Origin: Parvibaculum sp.
GTDB lineage: Bacteria > Pseudomonadota > Alphaproteobacteria > Parvibaculales > Parvibaculaceae
Assembly: GCA_017642695.1 (NCBI GenBank)
Contig: JAEPQD010000001.1
Span: 1,621,701-1,685,700 of the forward strand
Direction: 5' to 3'
Length of the DNA stretch: 64,000 nucleotides
Each line of letters begins with the position of its first letter. Within the stretch, counting starts at the first letter, position 1. The notes below the pieces were generated by a model. The model made no database searches, was not told the DNA's origin, and saw only the letters and a list, made by a program, of their open reading frames with translations. This document shows, piece after piece, positions 1 to 10,099 of this stretch. The translations under genes were made by a program, and so were the position numbers.

Positions 1-154
1 GCCGCTCGAGAAATCCATCGAACTCTATGAACGCGGCACGGCGTTGAAGGCGCATTGCGAAGCCCGCCTCAAGGCGGCGGAAGCGAAGGTCGAAAAGATC
101 TCGCTCTCGGCGTCGGGCGAGCCTTCAGGCAGCGAACCTCTCGACGTCGGCTGA
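1..154 (+). CDS. xseB: exodeoxyribonuclease VII small subunit, C-terminal part (5' end outside window)
   Basis: The frame is open from the window edge to TGA at 152-154 and gives about 50 residues. It contains the end of the small-subunit helical core ([28 protein letters not shown]), followed by a short variable tail. With XseA, XseB forms the nuclease that degrades single-stranded DNA to oligonucleotides. The next gene, ispA, starts 3 nt after the stop, and xseB-ispA-dxs is a common arrangement in proteobacteria. Assignment rests on the helix pattern plus this context; the N-terminal half cannot be inspected. Confidence 0.85.
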   Translation, partial: PLEKSIELYERGTALKAHCEARLKAAEAKVEKISLSASGEPSGSEPLDVG

Positions 155-157
155 CGC

Positions 158-1066
158 ATGGCATCGTCCCCTGCAAAGGCAGCAGCTTTCGAGACCGCGC
201 TCTCGGCATGCGCCGCCGATGTGACAGAAACGCTTGAGCGCCTGCTACCCCGGCCCGACGGCCCGGAGGGCCGCATTGCGGAGGCGATGCGTTATGCGGC
301 GCTTGCCGGCGGCAAGCGTTTCCGGCCCTTCCTCGTTTGTCAGAGCGCCTTGCTTTTCGGTGTCTCGAAGGATGCCGCCCTTCGCGTCGCCGCTGCCGCC
401 GAATGCGTGCATATCTATTCTCTCGTTCATGACGATCTGCCCTGCATGGACGACGACGATATGCGCCACGGCGTGCCCTCCGTTCACCGCGCATATGACG
501 AAGCAACGGCGATCCTGGCGGGCGACGCACTGCTGACGCTCGCCTTCGATATCCTCGGCGATCCCGAAACACATGAGCGCGCCCGGGTCCGCATCGAACT
601 TGTGCGCCGCCTCGCCGCCGCCGCGGGCGCACATGGCATGGTTGGCGGCCAGATGATCGATCTCGCAAGCGAGGGCAAATCCCTCGACATGATCGGTGTC
701 ACCCGGTTGCAGCAGTTGAAGACGGGCGCGCTGATCGCCTTTTCCTGCGAAGCGGGTGCTGTGCTTGGCCGCGCCTCGCCGGACGCCATTCACGCGCTTC
801 ACGCCTATGCGCACGATCTCGGCCTCGCCTACCAGATCGCCGACGATCTTCTCGATGCCGAAGGCGATACCGGCACATTGGGGAAGACCGCAGGCAAGGA
901 CGCGGCGGCCGGCAAGGCGACTTTCGTCTCGATTCTGGGCGTCGAACGGGCCCGCGGTCAGGCCCGCATGCTCGCCGACCAGGCGATCCAACATCTTGAT
1001 TTGTTTGATGAAAGAGCCGATCTTTTGCGTGAGGCGCCGCGTTTCGTTATAACCCGGCGCAACTAG
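158..1066 (+). CDS. ispA: farnesyl diphosphate synthase (polyprenyl synthetase family)
   Basis: 302 aa, the usual IspA length. It condenses isopentenyl diphosphate with dimethylallyl and geranyl diphosphate to make farnesyl diphosphate, the precursor of undecaprenyl carriers and quinone tails. Visible motifs are GGKRFRP at 51-57, the first aspartate-rich motif DDLPCMD at 92-98, a KTGALI segment in the middle, and the second aspartate-rich motif DDLLD near residue 230 followed by a GKTAGKD lysine loop. It starts 3 nt after xseB and lies 83 nt before dxs, so it is probably part of one isoprenoid operon. Confidence 0.95.
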   Translation: MASSPAKAAAFETALSACAADVTETLERLLPRPDGPEGRIAEAMRYAALAGGKRFRPFLVCQSALLFGVSKDAALRVAAAAECVHIYSLVHDDLPCMDDDDMRHGVPSVHRAYDEATAILAGDALLTLAFDILGDPETHERARVRIELVRRLAAAAGAHGMVGGQMIDLASEGKSLDMIGVTRLQQLKTGALIAFSCEAGAVLGRASPDAIHALHAYAHDLGLAYQIADDLLDAEGDTGTLGKTAGKDAAAGKATFVSILGVERARGQARMLADQAIQHLDLFDERADLLREAPRFVITRRN

Positions 1067-1149
1067 GAGCCATCCGGGTCGATGAGGCTCGAATCGGCGT
1101 TCCTTCTAAGGGCGTCCCGCCCCTATCTGGCCGGCACAGGCCGAGGTGA

Positions 1150-3096
1150 GTGTTGAGCAGTAATCTCCTGACCCCCTTGCTTGACCGGGTGCGGACCCCG
1201 GCGGACCTCCGTGCGTTTCCCGAGAGCGACCTGAGGCAGGTCGCCGACGAGTTGCGGGCGGAAATGATCGACGCCGTGTCGCAGACGGGCGGCCATCTCG
1301 GCGCTGGGCTTGGCGTTGTCGAGCTCACCGTCGCGCTTCACTACGTCTTCAACACGCCGGAAGACAGGATCATCTGGGATGTCGGCCATCAGGCCTATCC
1401 GCACAAGATTCTGACCGGCCGGCGCGACCGTATCCGCACCCTCCGCCAGGGCGGCGGGCTTTCGGGTTTCACCAAGCGCGCCGAAAGCGAATACGACCCC
1501 TTCGGTGCCGCGCATTCCTCGACCTCGATTTCCTCTGGCCTCGGCATGGCCGTCGCCCGTGATCTCTCGGGCCGGGACAACAATGTCGTCGCGGTAATCG
1601 GCGACGGCGCCATGTCCGCCGGTATGGCCTATGAGGCGATGAACAATGCCGGCTCGATGGACAGCCGCCTCATCATCATCCTGAACGACAACGACATGTC
1701 GATTGCGCCGCCGGTCGGCGCGATGAGCGCCTACCTCGCGCGCCTCCTCTCGGGCGGCACCTATCGTTCCATGCGCCATCTCGGCAAGCAGCTTGCGAAG
1801 CTTCTCCCGAAGCGGCTCGAGGAAAGCGCGCGCCGCGCCGAGGAATATGCGCGCGGTATGGCGATGGGCGGCACGCTTTTCGAGGAGCTGGGCTGCTATT
1901 ACGTCGGCCCCATCGACGGGCATAACCTCGACCATCTCCTGCCCGTACTGAAAAATGTCCGCGACGCGGGCGAGGGTCCGATCCTCGTTCACATCGTGAC
2001 GCAGAAGGGCAAGGGCTACGCGCCAGCCGAGGCCTCTGCCGACAAGTATCACGGTGTCTCGAAGTTCGATGTCGTTACCGGCGCGCAGGCGAAAGCCAAG
2101 GCCAACGCGCCGAGCTACACCAAGGTCTTCGCCGAAAGCCTCGTCGCCCATGCCGAGCAGGACGACAAGATCGTCGCCATCACGGCCGCCATGCCTTCCG
2201 GCACCGGGCTCGATCTCTTCGGCGAAAAGTTTCCGGCGCGGACCTTCGATGTCGGCATTGCCGAGCAGCATGGCGTGACCTTCGCTGCAGGCCTTGCTTC
2301 CGAAGGCTACAAGCCTTTCGCAGCCATCTATTCGACCTTCCTGCAGCGCGCTTACGATCAGGTGGTGCATGACGTTGCGATCCAGCGCCTGCCAGTCCGC
2401 TTCGCCATCGACCGTGCGGGTCTCGTCGGTGCCGACGGGCCGACCCACGCGGGCGCTTTCGATGTGACGTATCTTGCCTGCCTGCCGGGCTTCGTCGTCA
2501 TGGCGGCGGCGGATGAGGCGGAACTGAAGCACATGGTCGCGACGGCGGTCGCGATCGACGACCGTCCGTCCTCGCTGCGTTATCCCCGGGGAGAGGGCAT
2601 CGGCATAGAGATGCCCGCCATCGGTACGCCGCTCGAAATCGGCAGGGGCCGCATCATGCGCGAGGGCTCGAAGGTCGCGATCCTCTCGCTTGGCACCCGC
2701 CTCGCCGAAGCGTTGAAAGCCGCCGATCAACTCGGCGCGCTCGGCTTTTCGGCCACCGTCGCGGACGCCCGTTTCGCCAAGCCGCTCGACGAAGAACTTG
2801 TCGCGCGCCTGGCCCGCGAGCATGAGGTTTTCATCACGGTCGAGGAAGGCTCCGTCGGCGGTTTCGGCAGCCATGTACTCGATTTCTTGGCCCGCTCCGG
2901 CGCGCTCGACAAGGGCCTCAAGGTGCGGCCCATGGCGCTGCCCGACACCTTCATCGATCAGGACAAGCCCGAGAAAATGTACGACACCGCTCGTCTCAAC
3001 GCGGCCCAGATCGTCGAAACTGCGCTGATGGCGCTGGGAAACGAACGGGACATAGCGGAACTGCGGCAGCTCGCCCCGCAGCCGAAACTCGTCTGA
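1150..3096 (+). CDS. dxs: 1-deoxy-D-xylulose-5-phosphate synthase
   Basis: 648 aa, full length. A thiamine-diphosphate enzyme that makes DXP from pyruvate and glyceraldehyde 3-phosphate, the first step of the MEP pathway and a source for thiamine and pyridoxal synthesis. Seen: [11 protein letters not shown], the [13 protein letters not shown] thiamine-diphosphate motif near residue 151, and the [12 protein letters not shown] transketolase motif with the catalytic Glu at about 372. The frame begins with GTG at 1150, but a TTG at 1153 sits at a better distance from GAGG at 1143-1146, so the true start may be one codon later. It follows ispA and precedes tlyA on the same strand. Confidence 0.97.
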   Translation: MLSSNLLTPLLDRVRTPADLRAFPESDLRQVADELRAEMIDAVSQTGGHLGAGLGVVELTVALHYVFNTPEDRIIWDVGHQAYPHKILTGRRDRIRTLRQGGGLSGFTKRAESEYDPFGAAHSSTSISSGLGMAVARDLSGRDNNVVAVIGDGAMSAGMAYEAMNNAGSMDSRLIIILNDNDMSIAPPVGAMSAYLARLLSGGTYRSMRHLGKQLAKLLPKRLEESARRAEEYARGMAMGGTLFEELGCYYVGPIDGHNLDHLLPVLKNVRDAGEGPILVHIVTQKGKGYAPAEASADKYHGVSKFDVVTGAQAKAKANAPSYTKVFAESLVAHAEQDDKIVAITAAMPSGTGLDLFGEKFPARTFDVGIAEQHGVTFAAGLASEGYKPFAAIYSTFLQRAYDQVVHDVAIQRLPVRFAIDRAGLVGADGPTHAGAFDVTYLACLPGFVVMAAADEAELKHMVATAVAIDDRPSSLRYPRGEGIGIEMPAIGTPLEIGRGRIMREGSKVAILSLGTRLAEALKAADQLGALGFSATVADARFAKPLDEELVARLAREHEVFITVEEGSVGGFGSHVLDFLARSGALDKGLKVRPMALPDTFIDQDKPEKMYDTARLNAAQIVETALMALGNERDIAELRQLAPQPKLV

Positions 3097-3104
3097 GCGC
3101 GCTC

Positions 3105-3851
3105 ATGACCGAAAACAGGCGCCGCCTCGACCTCGCGCTGGTCGAACGCGGTCTCGTTGCAACGCGCGCCCGCGCGCAGGGGGCAATCCGCGCGGGCCAT
3201 GTCCTTGTCGCGGGCAAGGTTGTGACAAAACCGGCCGATCCGATAAGCGAGGACGACGAGATCGAGCTTCTCGCGCTCGAACATCCCTACGTTTCCCGCG
3301 GTGCGCTGAAACTTGTTCACGCTCTCGATTTCTTCGCACTCGATCCGGCGGGGTGCGTCTGCCTCGATCTCGGCGCTTCGACCGGTGGTTTCACGGAAGT
3401 CCTGCTGGAGCGCGGCGCATCGTCGGTTGTCGCCATCGATGTCGGTCACGGCCAACTCGCGAGGGAGATCGCCGAGGATGAACGCGTACGCTCCGTCGAA
3501 GGGCTGAATGCCAGGGACATCGCGCGCGAACTTGTCCCCGAGAGCATTTCCTTCCTCGTTGCCGATCTGAGTTTCATCAGCTTGCGAAAAGCCCTGCCGC
3601 CGGCGCTTTCCCTTGCCGAGCGGGGCGCTGTTCTCGTCGCGCTCATCAAACCGCAATTCGAGGCGGGGCGGGAAAATGTCGGAAAAGGGGGCATCGTGCG
3701 CGATTCCGCGCTGCATGAACGTATATGTGGGGATATCTCCGTCTGGCTCGCCGATGAAATGGGCTGGCGCGTTCTCGGCCTCACCGAAAGCCCCATCGAA
3801 GGCGGCGATGGCAACACGGAATTCCTGATCGCGGCGCGCCATGACCGCTGA
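3105..3851 (+). CDS. tlyA: TlyA family rRNA (cytidine-2'-O)-methyltransferase
   Basis: 248 aa. The N-terminal S4 RNA-binding domain (about 5-66, RLDLALVERGL) is joined to an FtsJ-like Rossmann methyltransferase with a GASTGGFTEVLL SAM-binding loop, the DLSFISLRK strand and the KPQFE motif of the family. TlyA enzymes 2'-O-methylate 16S and/or 23S rRNA cytidines; older annotation calls them haemolysin A. It starts 8 nt after dxs, and its end overlaps the next RNA methyltransferase by 11 nt, which implies translational coupling. Which rRNA is modified cannot be told from the sequence. Confidence 0.93.
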   Translation: MTENRRRLDLALVERGLVATRARAQGAIRAGHVLVAGKVVTKPADPISEDDEIELLALEHPYVSRGALKLVHALDFFALDPAGCVCLDLGASTGGFTEVLLERGASSVVAIDVGHGQLAREIAEDERVRSVEGLNARDIARELVPESISFLVADLSFISLRKALPPALSLAERGAVLVALIKPQFEAGRENVGKGGIVRDSALHERICGDISVWLADEMGWRVLGLTESPIEGGDGNTEFLIAARHDR

Positions 3852-5088
3852 GATCGAAGCCGTTATTACCTCACTCGGTGCGCAGGCGGACGGCATCGCC
3901 GAAACGCCCCAGGGACCGCTCTATGTGCCGTTCGTTCTGCCGGACGAGCGCGTTCTTGTTGCACCTGAAGGCGAGGGACGCGGCGGTCTCCTGAAGATCA
4001 TCACACCTTCTCCGCAGCGCGTGGCCGCGCCGTGCCGTCATTTCACGAGATGCGGCGGCTGCGCCATCCAGCACGCCGCGTCGGATTTCTATGCGGCGTG
4101 GAAACGGGATCTCGTTGCCGCGACGCTCAGATCGCGCGGCATCGATACCGAAATCGCTGCACTTGTACCGACGCAGCCCCGAAGCCGCCGCCGCGCCACC
4201 TTCGCCGTCACGCGCACAAAGAAAAGCGCGATGGTCGGGTACTACGCGCGTGGCAGTCACGAGATCGTACCGGTTTCCGAATGTCCTCTTGTTGTCCCCG
4301 AAATCGAGAGGGCGGTCCCTGGGCTTGCAGAAATTGTAGCGCCGGGCCTGTCCCGCAGTGCCCGGGCCTCGGTTCTCGTGACATCGACGCTGAACGGCCT
4401 CGACCTGGCGGTCACCGGCGGCAAGCCGCTCGACGGCCCCTTGCGGGCCGAACTCGGGAGCCGTGCCGCAGCAGCGGATATCGCGCGCCTCTCCTGGGAG
4501 GGGGAAATCGTCGCGGAACGGCGCTTGCCGGAAATCGAATTGTCCGGCCTGCGCGTTGCCTTGCCGGTCGGCGGATTCCTCCAGCCGACGCTGGAAGGAG
4601 AATTGGAGCTGACGCGCCTTGTCCGTGAAGGTGCAGGGAAAGCGCGCCGCGCGGCCGATCTCTTTGCCGGGTGCGGAACCTTCACGGCAGCGCTTTCGGA
4701 TATGTCGGCCGTTCATGCCGTCGAGAGCGAAAAGAGGTCACTCGCCGCCCTCGAGCGGGCTGTGCGGGAGCAGGGGCCCTCGCTGGGTTTGAAGCCGGTA
4801 ACAGCCGAAACGCGCGACCTCGCGCGCCGTCCGCTTCTTGCAAGTGAGCTCGACAAGTTCGATGCCGTCATCATGGATCCACCGCGCGCAGGCGCTTCAG
4901 CCCAGGCGGAAGAAGTCGCGAAATCGAAGGTGCCCGTCGTCGTCTCCGTTTCCTGCAATCCCGCCACTTTTGCACGCGATGCGCGAATGCTTCTCGATGG
5001 GGGATATCGTCTCGACGGCGTGACGCCGGTCGACCAGTTCCTGTGGTCGCCACATCTCGAGCTGGTGGGAATATTCAGGCGAGACTGA
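3841..5088 (+). CDS. class I SAM-dependent RNA m5U methyltransferase (RlmD/TrmA family)
   Basis: 415 aa. A short TRAM-like beta domain (about 1-60) is followed by an iron-sulphur cluster motif with Cys65, Cys71, Cys74 and Cys148, spaced as in RlmD. The C-terminal Rossmann domain has DLFAGCGTFT for SAM, the MDPPRAG motif and the catalytic cysteine in SVSCNPATF (Cys372). These enzymes make 5-methyluridine in rRNA or tRNA. The start lies inside the end of tlyA. The family is clear, but substrate (U747, U1939 or tRNA U54) is not decided here. Confidence 0.9.
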   Translation: MTAEIEAVITSLGAQADGIAETPQGPLYVPFVLPDERVLVAPEGEGRGGLLKIITPSPQRVAAPCRHFTRCGGCAIQHAASDFYAAWKRDLVAATLRSRGIDTEIAALVPTQPRSRRRATFAVTRTKKSAMVGYYARGSHEIVPVSECPLVVPEIERAVPGLAEIVAPGLSRSARASVLVTSTLNGLDLAVTGGKPLDGPLRAELGSRAAAADIARLSWEGEIVAERRLPEIELSGLRVALPVGGFLQPTLEGELELTRLVREGAGKARRAADLFAGCGTFTAALSDMSAVHAVESEKRSLAALERAVREQGPSLGLKPVTAETRDLARRPLLASELDKFDAVIMDPPRAGASAQAEEVAKSKVPVVVSVSCNPATFARDARMLLDGGYRLDGVTPVDQFLWSPHLELVGIFRRD

Positions 5089-5093
5089 AGCGG

Positions 5094-5624
5094 TCAGACG
5101 GGCCGGTGAAGGTGCTGTCTTACGGCCGCTTCTACCGCTTCGGGCTTTGCATCGAGCGTCGAGAGTTTCACCGAGATTTCCTGCGGCGAGAGCTTGGTCC
5201 AGCAGCGATACATGTAGCGTCGAACGATGCCGGTGACGGGCGCGTTTTCGACGGCGGTTTCGAGCGGCCGCCGCAGCGAAATCCGCAACTCCGCATTGCG
5301 GATCATGCGTACATAGCGGTTGACGATCTGAACATCGGAAATGGCGTTCCAGGGCAGGAGGCCGAGCCGGTCGAGATATATTCCCGCAGGCGTCACACCG
5401 AGCGCCTTCCGCTCTCGCGTGACATAAGGCCAGTGGTACATCGCGACGGCAAGCGCGACGAGGGCGGCAAGGATTGCAAGGACAGGCGCACGAGGAACGC
5501 CGAAGAGGATGAGCGCTCCTGCGGCCAGTACACCGCTATAGACGATGCTCTCGCCCTTCTCCTTGGAATATTGCGCCGTCAGGAAATCCGGGCCGGTTGA
5601 TTGACCCGGCGTCGCGTCAGTCAT
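5094..5624 (-). CDS. PH-like domain membrane protein, function unknown
   Basis: 176 aa from the ATG at 5624, chosen because GGAG lies 9 nt before it; an in-frame ATG 15 nt upstream is possible. After a polar N-terminus there are two adjacent hydrophobic segments (about 28-62), then a soluble domain with [20 protein letters not shown]. This is the pattern of bacterial PH-like membrane proteins in which a TM hairpin precedes a small beta-barrel. The start overlaps the aroC stop by 8 nt (ATGACTGA), so it is probably translated as the last gene of an aroC transcript. No specific function can be assigned. Confidence 0.7.
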   Translation of the reverse strand: MTDATPGQSTGPDFLTAQYSKEKGESIVYSGVLAAGALILFGVPRAPVLAILAALVALAVAMYHWPYVTRERKALGVTPAGIYLDRLGLLPWNAISDVQIVNRYVRMIRNAELRISLRRPLETAVENAPVTGIVRRYMYRCWTKLSPQEISVKLSTLDAKPEAVEAAVRQHLHRPV

Positions 5625-6714
5625 TGCCGCGCTCTCCAACTTGTCCCCGGTTTCGCAGCAGATGGTCCGCGAGAACGCAGGCCATCATCGCCTCGCCCAC
5701 CGGCACCGCGCGAATGCCGACGCAGGGATCGTGGCGCCCTTTGGTCACGATTTCCGTGTCTTCGCCGCTTTTCGTCACGGTCTTGCGCGGCGAGAGGATC
5801 GAAGACGTAGGCTTCACCGCGAAGCGAACGACGACATCCTGACCTGTGGATATTCCCCCGAGAATGCCGCCCGCATGGTTGGACGTGAAGGCAAGTCCCT
5901 GGTTGGTGGACTGCATCTCGTCGGCGTTTTCCTCGCCTGACAGTGCGGCGGTTGCGAAGCCGTCGCCGATTTCGACACCCTTTACCGCATTGATGCTCAT
6001 CATGGCACCGGCGAGTTCCGCATCGAGCTTGCCGTAGATCGGCGCTCCCAGACCGACAGGCACGCCGGAGGCGACGACCTCAATCACCGCCCCACAGGAA
6101 GACCCGTTCTTCCTGACGCCATCGAGATAGGTTTCCCACTCTTGCGCGGCTTTCGCATCGGGACACCAGAAGGGGTTGTTGTCCGTCTCGTCCCAATCCC
6201 AGTTCGCACGGTCGATCTTGTGCGGACCCATCTGCACGAGTGCGCCGCGAACAGAAATGACGTCGCCAAGCACAGCGCGCGCAACCGCACCGGCTGCGAC
6301 GCGTGCTGCCGTTTCGCGCGCCGAGGAGCGCCCCCCGCCGCGATGATCGCGAATACCGTATTTCGACAGATAGGTGAAATCCGCGTGGCCGGGCCGGAAC
6401 TTCTCGACGATATCCCCATAGTCCTTCGAGCGCTGATCGACATTCTCGATCATCAGCGAGATCGGGGTGCCTGTGGTCAGCTCGACGCCGTCCTCGACAA
6501 AGGTACCGGAGAGGATTTTCACTTCATCGGGTTCGCGACGCTGTGTCGTGAAGCGGGATTGTCCGGGCCGCCGCCTGTCGAGCCAGTGCTGGATATCCCC
6601 GGCCTTCAGCGGAAGGCGGGGGGGCGCGCCGTCGACCACGCAGCCGAGCGCTGGCCCGTGGCTTTCGCCCCAGGTCGTCACGCGAAACAGATGGCCGAAC
6701 GTATTGTGCGACAT
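5617..6714 (-). CDS. aroC: chorismate synthase
   Basis: 365 aa, full length. It converts 5-enolpyruvylshikimate 3-phosphate to chorismate with reduced FMN, the last shikimate-pathway step. All three family signatures are visible: GESHGPALG with VVDGAPP (16-32), the [18 protein letters not shown] segment in the middle, and [17 protein letters not shown] near the C-terminus. An Arg-rich loop (RRRPGQSR at 47-54) contributes to substrate binding in the family. It lies downstream of fabI on the same strand, 96 nt away, and overlaps the PH-like gene. Confidence 0.97.
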   Translation of the reverse strand: MSHNTFGHLFRVTTWGESHGPALGCVVDGAPPRLPLKAGDIQHWLDRRRPGQSRFTTQRREPDEVKILSGTFVEDGVELTTGTPISLMIENVDQRSKDYGDIVEKFRPGHADFTYLSKYGIRDHRGGGRSSARETAARVAAGAVARAVLGDVISVRGALVQMGPHKIDRANWDWDETDNNPFWCPDAKAAQEWETYLDGVRKNGSSCGAVIEVVASGVPVGLGAPIYGKLDAELAGAMMSINAVKGVEIGDGFATAALSGEENADEMQSTNQGLAFTSNHAGGILGGISTGQDVVVRFAVKPTSSILSPRKTVTKSGEDTEIVTKGRHDPCVGIRAVPVGEAMMACVLADHLLRNRGQVGERGND

Positions 6715-6810
6715 GGCTCAAGAAACCGGTCCCGAAAGACCTTCCTTACGCGGTGAACCGGCAACCCGCTATGCGGGCTGCATCTGAGAGGGGAACAATA
6801 CAGGAGATCG

Positions 6811-7650
6811 TCAGACGATGCTCATGTCGGGCGCGTCTTCCGCCTTCATCCCCACGACATGATAGCCGGCGTCGACGTGGTGGACTTCGCCGGTGACGCC
6901 TGATGCGAGGTCGGACAGGAGATAAAGGGCCGTATTGCCCACTTCATCGATGGTCACGGTCCGCTTCAGCGGCGAGTTGAGCTCGTTCCACTTCAGAATG
7001 TAGCGGAAGTCGCCGATACCCGAGGCGGCAAGCGTCTTGATCGGTCCGGCCGACACGGCGTTGACGCGGATATTGTTACGTCCAAGATCGACAGCGAGAT
7101 AGCGAACACTGGCCTCGAGCGCGGCCTTGGCGACACCCATCACATTATAGTGGGGGATAACCTTCTCCGAGCCGTAATAGGTCAGCGTGACGATCGATCC
7201 GCCATCGGTCATCAGCTTCTCGGCACGCTGGCACAGCGCGGCTAACGAGTAGCAGGAAATGGCCATCGACGCCGTGAAGTTCTCGATCGTCGTGTCGACA
7301 TAGCGGCCGTCGAGTTCTTCCTTGTTGGAATAGGCGATGGCATGGACGAAGAAGTCGAGCTTGCCCCATTCCTTTTCAAGCCGGGCGAAAACCGCATCCA
7401 TGCTCACGGCATCGGTGACGTCGCAGGGCAGGACAAGAGTGGAGCCGACGGATTCGGCGAGCGGGAAGACGCGCTTCTGAAGCGCCTCGCCCTGATAGGT
7501 AAAGGCGATTTCGGCACCCTGTTCGGCGCAAGCCTTGGCGATACCCCAGGCGATCGAGCGATTGTTCGCGACACCCATGATGAGACCGCGCTTGCCCTTC
7601 ATCAGGCTGCCCTTCAGAGCAGGGCTCGTGCTGGTGATGGCTTCGCTCAT
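6811..7650 (-). CDS. fabI: enoyl-[acyl-carrier-protein] reductase (NADH)
   Basis: 279 aa, slightly longer than usual because of an N-terminal extension of about 15 residues. It reduces trans-2-enoyl-ACP in each fatty-acid elongation cycle. The FabI-type dinucleotide motif GVANNRSIAWG (26-36) replaces the ordinary SDR TGxxxGxG, and the catalytic Tyr-x6-Lys pair is Tyr168/Lys175, preceded by LTYYGSEK. The family is the target of triclosan and isoniazid-type inhibitors. The 128-nt space upstream contains AT-rich sequence likely to hold its promoter. Confidence 0.97.
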   Translation of the reverse strand: MSEAITSTSPALKGSLMKGKRGLIMGVANNRSIAWGIAKACAEQGAEIAFTYQGEALQKRVFPLAESVGSTLVLPCDVTDAVSMDAVFARLEKEWGKLDFFVHAIAYSNKEELDGRYVDTTIENFTASMAISCYSLAALCQRAEKLMTDGGSIVTLTYYGSEKVIPHYNVMGVAKAALEASVRYLAVDLGRNNIRVNAVSAGPIKTLAASGIGDFRYILKWNELNSPLKRTVTIDEVGNTALYLLSDLASGVTGEVHHVDAGYHVVGMKAEDAPDMSIV

Positions 7651-7778
7651 CGCTTCCCCGTCAAATTGGTCTTGGCCGAAAATCGAGCCGCATCCTACAC
7701 AAAAGCCCTATTCGGTCTAACAAAAAAGCCCCAATTTTCAGAGGGTTGGGTTCACTTTTCCTGACAGAATGCGACGGA

Positions 7779-8666
7779 TCAGGAATCCGACAAACCCTTC
7801 CGCGGATTGTGTTTGAGGCCCCCGGCCCATCCCGCAGCGAAATCCCGCAAGGCGCTATCGTGAGCCTCGGGGAGCGTCAGCGAGAGGGTCACATACTGGT
7901 CTCCCGCCGTGCCGGCAGCTTCATTGCGCAGGCCGCGTCCTTTGAGGCGCAGCCGGGTTCCCGTATTGGAGCCGGATGGAATGGTGAGGGAAACCGCTCC
8001 CGAAACGGTCGGCACTTCGACTTTCGCCCCGAGTACGGCTTCGGGAATCGTCACCGGGAGAACGAGGTGAATGTCCTGTCCCCGCCGCTCGAAGAAGGGA
8101 TGCGGTGTGACCTCGACCGAAACGAGGGCATCCCCGGCTTCCGCGCCGCCGTGCCCTTCGCCGCCTTGACCCTTGAGTCTGATCTGCTTGCCGGTTTCGA
8201 TTCCGGCGGGAATGACGACGTCGAACGCCCTTCCTTCCGTGAGGCGAACACGCTTCGTGGCGCCGTTCGCGGCTTCCAGGAACGTCACGGTGAGCCGGTA
8301 GGTGCGGTCTTCGCCTCGTGCGCGAAAGACGCGCTTTCCCGCACTGCGAATGCCTTCGAAGAGTTCGGAAAAGAGATCGTCGGACTGCGGATCGCGCGAT
8401 GAGTTGCCTGCCGCCCCCGTTTCCTTGAACGCGCGTTGCCGACGGGCGGCCACGGCAGCGAGCCGTTCCGCTTCGAAGCGCCGGCGGCCGGCTTCGTCCT
8501 TGATCTGGTTGTAGGCCGCGGTCACTTCCTGGAAGCGGGCATGATGCGCGGCGGAATCGCGCTGTGCGTCCGGATGAAGCTGTTTGGCGAGTTTCCGGTA
8601 GGCGGCTTTGACCTCGGCATTGCCCGCGCCCGGATCGAGTCCGAGAATTTCGTAAGGGTCTGGCAC
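7779..8666 (-). CDS. J-domain co-chaperone, CbpA/DnaJ type II
   Basis: 295 aa. The N-terminal J domain (about 3-65, PYEILGLDPGAGNAEVKAAY) carries the HPD tripeptide that stimulates DnaK ATPase. There is no zinc-finger region. A linker leads directly to the two beta-sandwich substrate-binding domains (RTYRLTVTFLEAANG, then DIHLVLPVTIPEAVLGAKV and the terminal IPSGSNTGTRLRLKG). A second protein of the same architecture is encoded at 16249-17166. This copy has no CbpM-like partner next to it and sits between fabI and a Sel1 gene. Confidence 0.9.
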   Translation of the reverse strand: MPDPYEILGLDPGAGNAEVKAAYRKLAKQLHPDAQRDSAAHHARFQEVTAAYNQIKDEAGRRRFEAERLAAVAARRQRAFKETGAAGNSSRDPQSDDLFSELFEGIRSAGKRVFRARGEDRTYRLTVTFLEAANGATKRVRLTEGRAFDVVIPAGIETGKQIRLKGQGGEGHGGAEAGDALVSVEVTPHPFFERRGQDIHLVLPVTIPEAVLGAKVEVPTVSGAVSLTIPSGSNTGTRLRLKGRGLRNEAAGTAGDQYVTLSLTLPEAHDSALRDFAAGWAGGLKHNPRKGLSDS

Positions 8667-8727
8667 GGGGTCGGCGCTCCTGAAGAACTGAAGGATGACA
8701 GTCTAGAGGGGCCCGCATACGAATTGG

Positions 8728-9432
8728 TTAAGGCGCAGGGCCCTCCATCGTGTCGATTTCGGCGGGTGGGGGAGGCGGTGCGGTCAAGGAAAGCCCCGCA
8801 TCCTCCTCGCTTGGCGGTGGCGGGCCGGGAAGGCTCGGCACGAGTTGCGTTAACCTCTCGAGCGCCGTCTCGTGGCCGACGCGGGCGGCGAGCGCGTACC
8901 AGGCCAGGGCGCGTGCGGGATCGCGTTCGACGCCGAGGCCCTTTTCGTACATCACGGCGAGATTGTAGCGCGCGGCCGGAACGCCGGCGACGGCCGCCGC
9001 ATGAAACCAGAACGAGGCCGTCTTGTAGTCCTGCGGCGTACCTTCGCCATTCAGATACATGAAGGCGGCATTGACCTGCGCCGAAACGAGACCCGCGCGG
9101 CCCGCCCGTTCGAAGAAATAAAGCGCGCGCTCAGGGTCCTTTTCGACGCCTTTACCTTCCTTCAGCAGCAGCGCGACATTCCGCATGGCTGCGAGGTCGT
9201 CGGTCTGGGCAAGAGGAAGCCAGAACTCGAAGGCGCGGGTGTAGTCGCCGTGATCGTAGGAAATGAGCCCCTTGTTGAACTGAACGGCCTGCTGTTCCTC
9301 CGTCGGACCGCTCTGCTCGATCAGTTCCTGAACGCCGACGCCCGATTCCCCGCGCACCGTTGCCGGAAACGACGTGATCACCAGGACGCCGAAAAGCGCG
9401 GCAAAAAGGGGGGCGGACCGATATGAACCCAT
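8728..9432 (-). CDS. exported Sel1-repeat (SLR) protein
   Basis: 234 aa from ATG at 9432. The N-terminus MGSYRSAPLFAALFGVLVI followed by small residues looks like a Sec signal peptide, so the start was placed here, not at an in-frame codon 48 nt upstream that would overlap the lipoprotein gene. Residues about 55-200 are four Sel1-like helical repeats (AMRNVALLLKEGKGVEKDPE, AQVNAAFMYLNGEGTPQD, ARYNLAVMYEKGLGVERDP). The tail is proline-rich (PGPPPPSEED, APPPPPAEID). Such proteins are usually periplasmic scaffolds for protein-protein contacts; the partner is unknown. Confidence 0.85.
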   Translation of the reverse strand: MGSYRSAPLFAALFGVLVITSFPATVRGESGVGVQELIEQSGPTEEQQAVQFNKGLISYDHGDYTRAFEFWLPLAQTDDLAAMRNVALLLKEGKGVEKDPERALYFFERAGRAGLVSAQVNAAFMYLNGEGTPQDYKTASFWFHAAAVAGVPAARYNLAVMYEKGLGVERDPARALAWYALAARVGHETALERLTQLVPSLPGPPPPSEEDAGLSLTAPPPPPAEIDTMEGPAP

Positions 9433-9461
9433 TTGATTGTCGGTCTGCCCCCGTTTTTCGA

Positions 9462-9953
9462 TCAGTTCTGAATCTGCCACGAACCGTCAGGCTGACGGCA
9501 GGCCGTACCGTGCGCCTGTTCGCTCCGTCCATCGATATAAACGGTCTGCGTGTATTCGCGGCAATTGTAACCGCCCTGCTGATAGGTGGCTTGCGGCGTC
9601 ACCGTACCGTAGTGGCCCGAGTCGGGATTCTGCCAGCGGGACGTCTGACCGGAAGGGTTGTGCTCAAGCGCGTTGTAGGTGGTCTGGCCCATCGCCTGAC
9701 GATCCGCGCGGTCGAGCGACTTGCCGATTTCACCGCCGAGAAAGGCGCCAAGAAGCACGCCGGCGCCCGTTGCCCAGAGCTGGCCGCTGCCGCTGCCGAT
9801 CTGCGAGCCCGCAAGACCGCCCGCGACGGCGCCGCCGACCGTGCCGACGGTCTGTTTGTTGATGCCGCCGCCACCGCCATACATGCTCTGGTCGCACGCG
9901 GCGAGCGACAGAAGCGCAGCCGCGCCGATGGCTATTCCCTTAACGAATTTCAT
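9462..9953 (-). CDS. 17-kDa surface antigen-like, glycine-zipper lipoprotein
   Basis: 163 aa. The first 20 residues are a lipoprotein signal ending in LLSLAAC, with Cys20 as the lipidated residue. It is followed by a Gly-rich membrane-spanning zipper ([32 protein letters not shown]), which is the hallmark of the rickettsial 17-kDa antigen / RcsF-neighbour family. The C-terminal part ends in a small domain with two cysteines ([22 protein letters not shown]). Likely inserted in the outer membrane. It is divergent from pdxH and only 29 nt upstream of the Sel1 gene. Confidence 0.88.
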   Translation of the reverse strand: MKFVKGIAIGAAALLSLAACDQSMYGGGGGINKQTVGTVGGAVAGGLAGSQIGSGSGQLWATGAGVLLGAFLGGEIGKSLDRADRQAMGQTTYNALEHNPSGQTSRWQNPDSGHYGTVTPQATYQQGGYNCREYTQTVYIDGRSEQAHGTACRQPDGSWQIQN

Positions 9954-10099
9954 TCTGGTCGATCCTGTGCTTTGGTCGCCCCCAAGCGATAAAGACTTAC
10001 CTATATAAGAAGCCGAATGTGGCAAGATTGGAGCGGGAAATATCCCTGGAGCCGCAGAAAGCCGGGCTTTTCCAACGTTCCCGAGACTGGAATGAGCGA

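Noticed and set aside
1123-2874. 583-codon open frame on the minus strand
   Set aside because: Lies entirely opposite dxs, whose motifs are certain; it is a GC-rich shadow frame with Arg/Asp-rich composition and no domain.
6761-6777. CCCGC-TATGCGGG stem after fabI
   Set aside because: Only five base pairs and no T-run; not enough to call a terminator.
7716-7760. Possible terminator and fabI promoter
   Set aside because: A CCCAA/TTGGG stem with a T-run and a TTGTTA box are visible, but the stem is only 5 bp and no -10 fits at good spacing.
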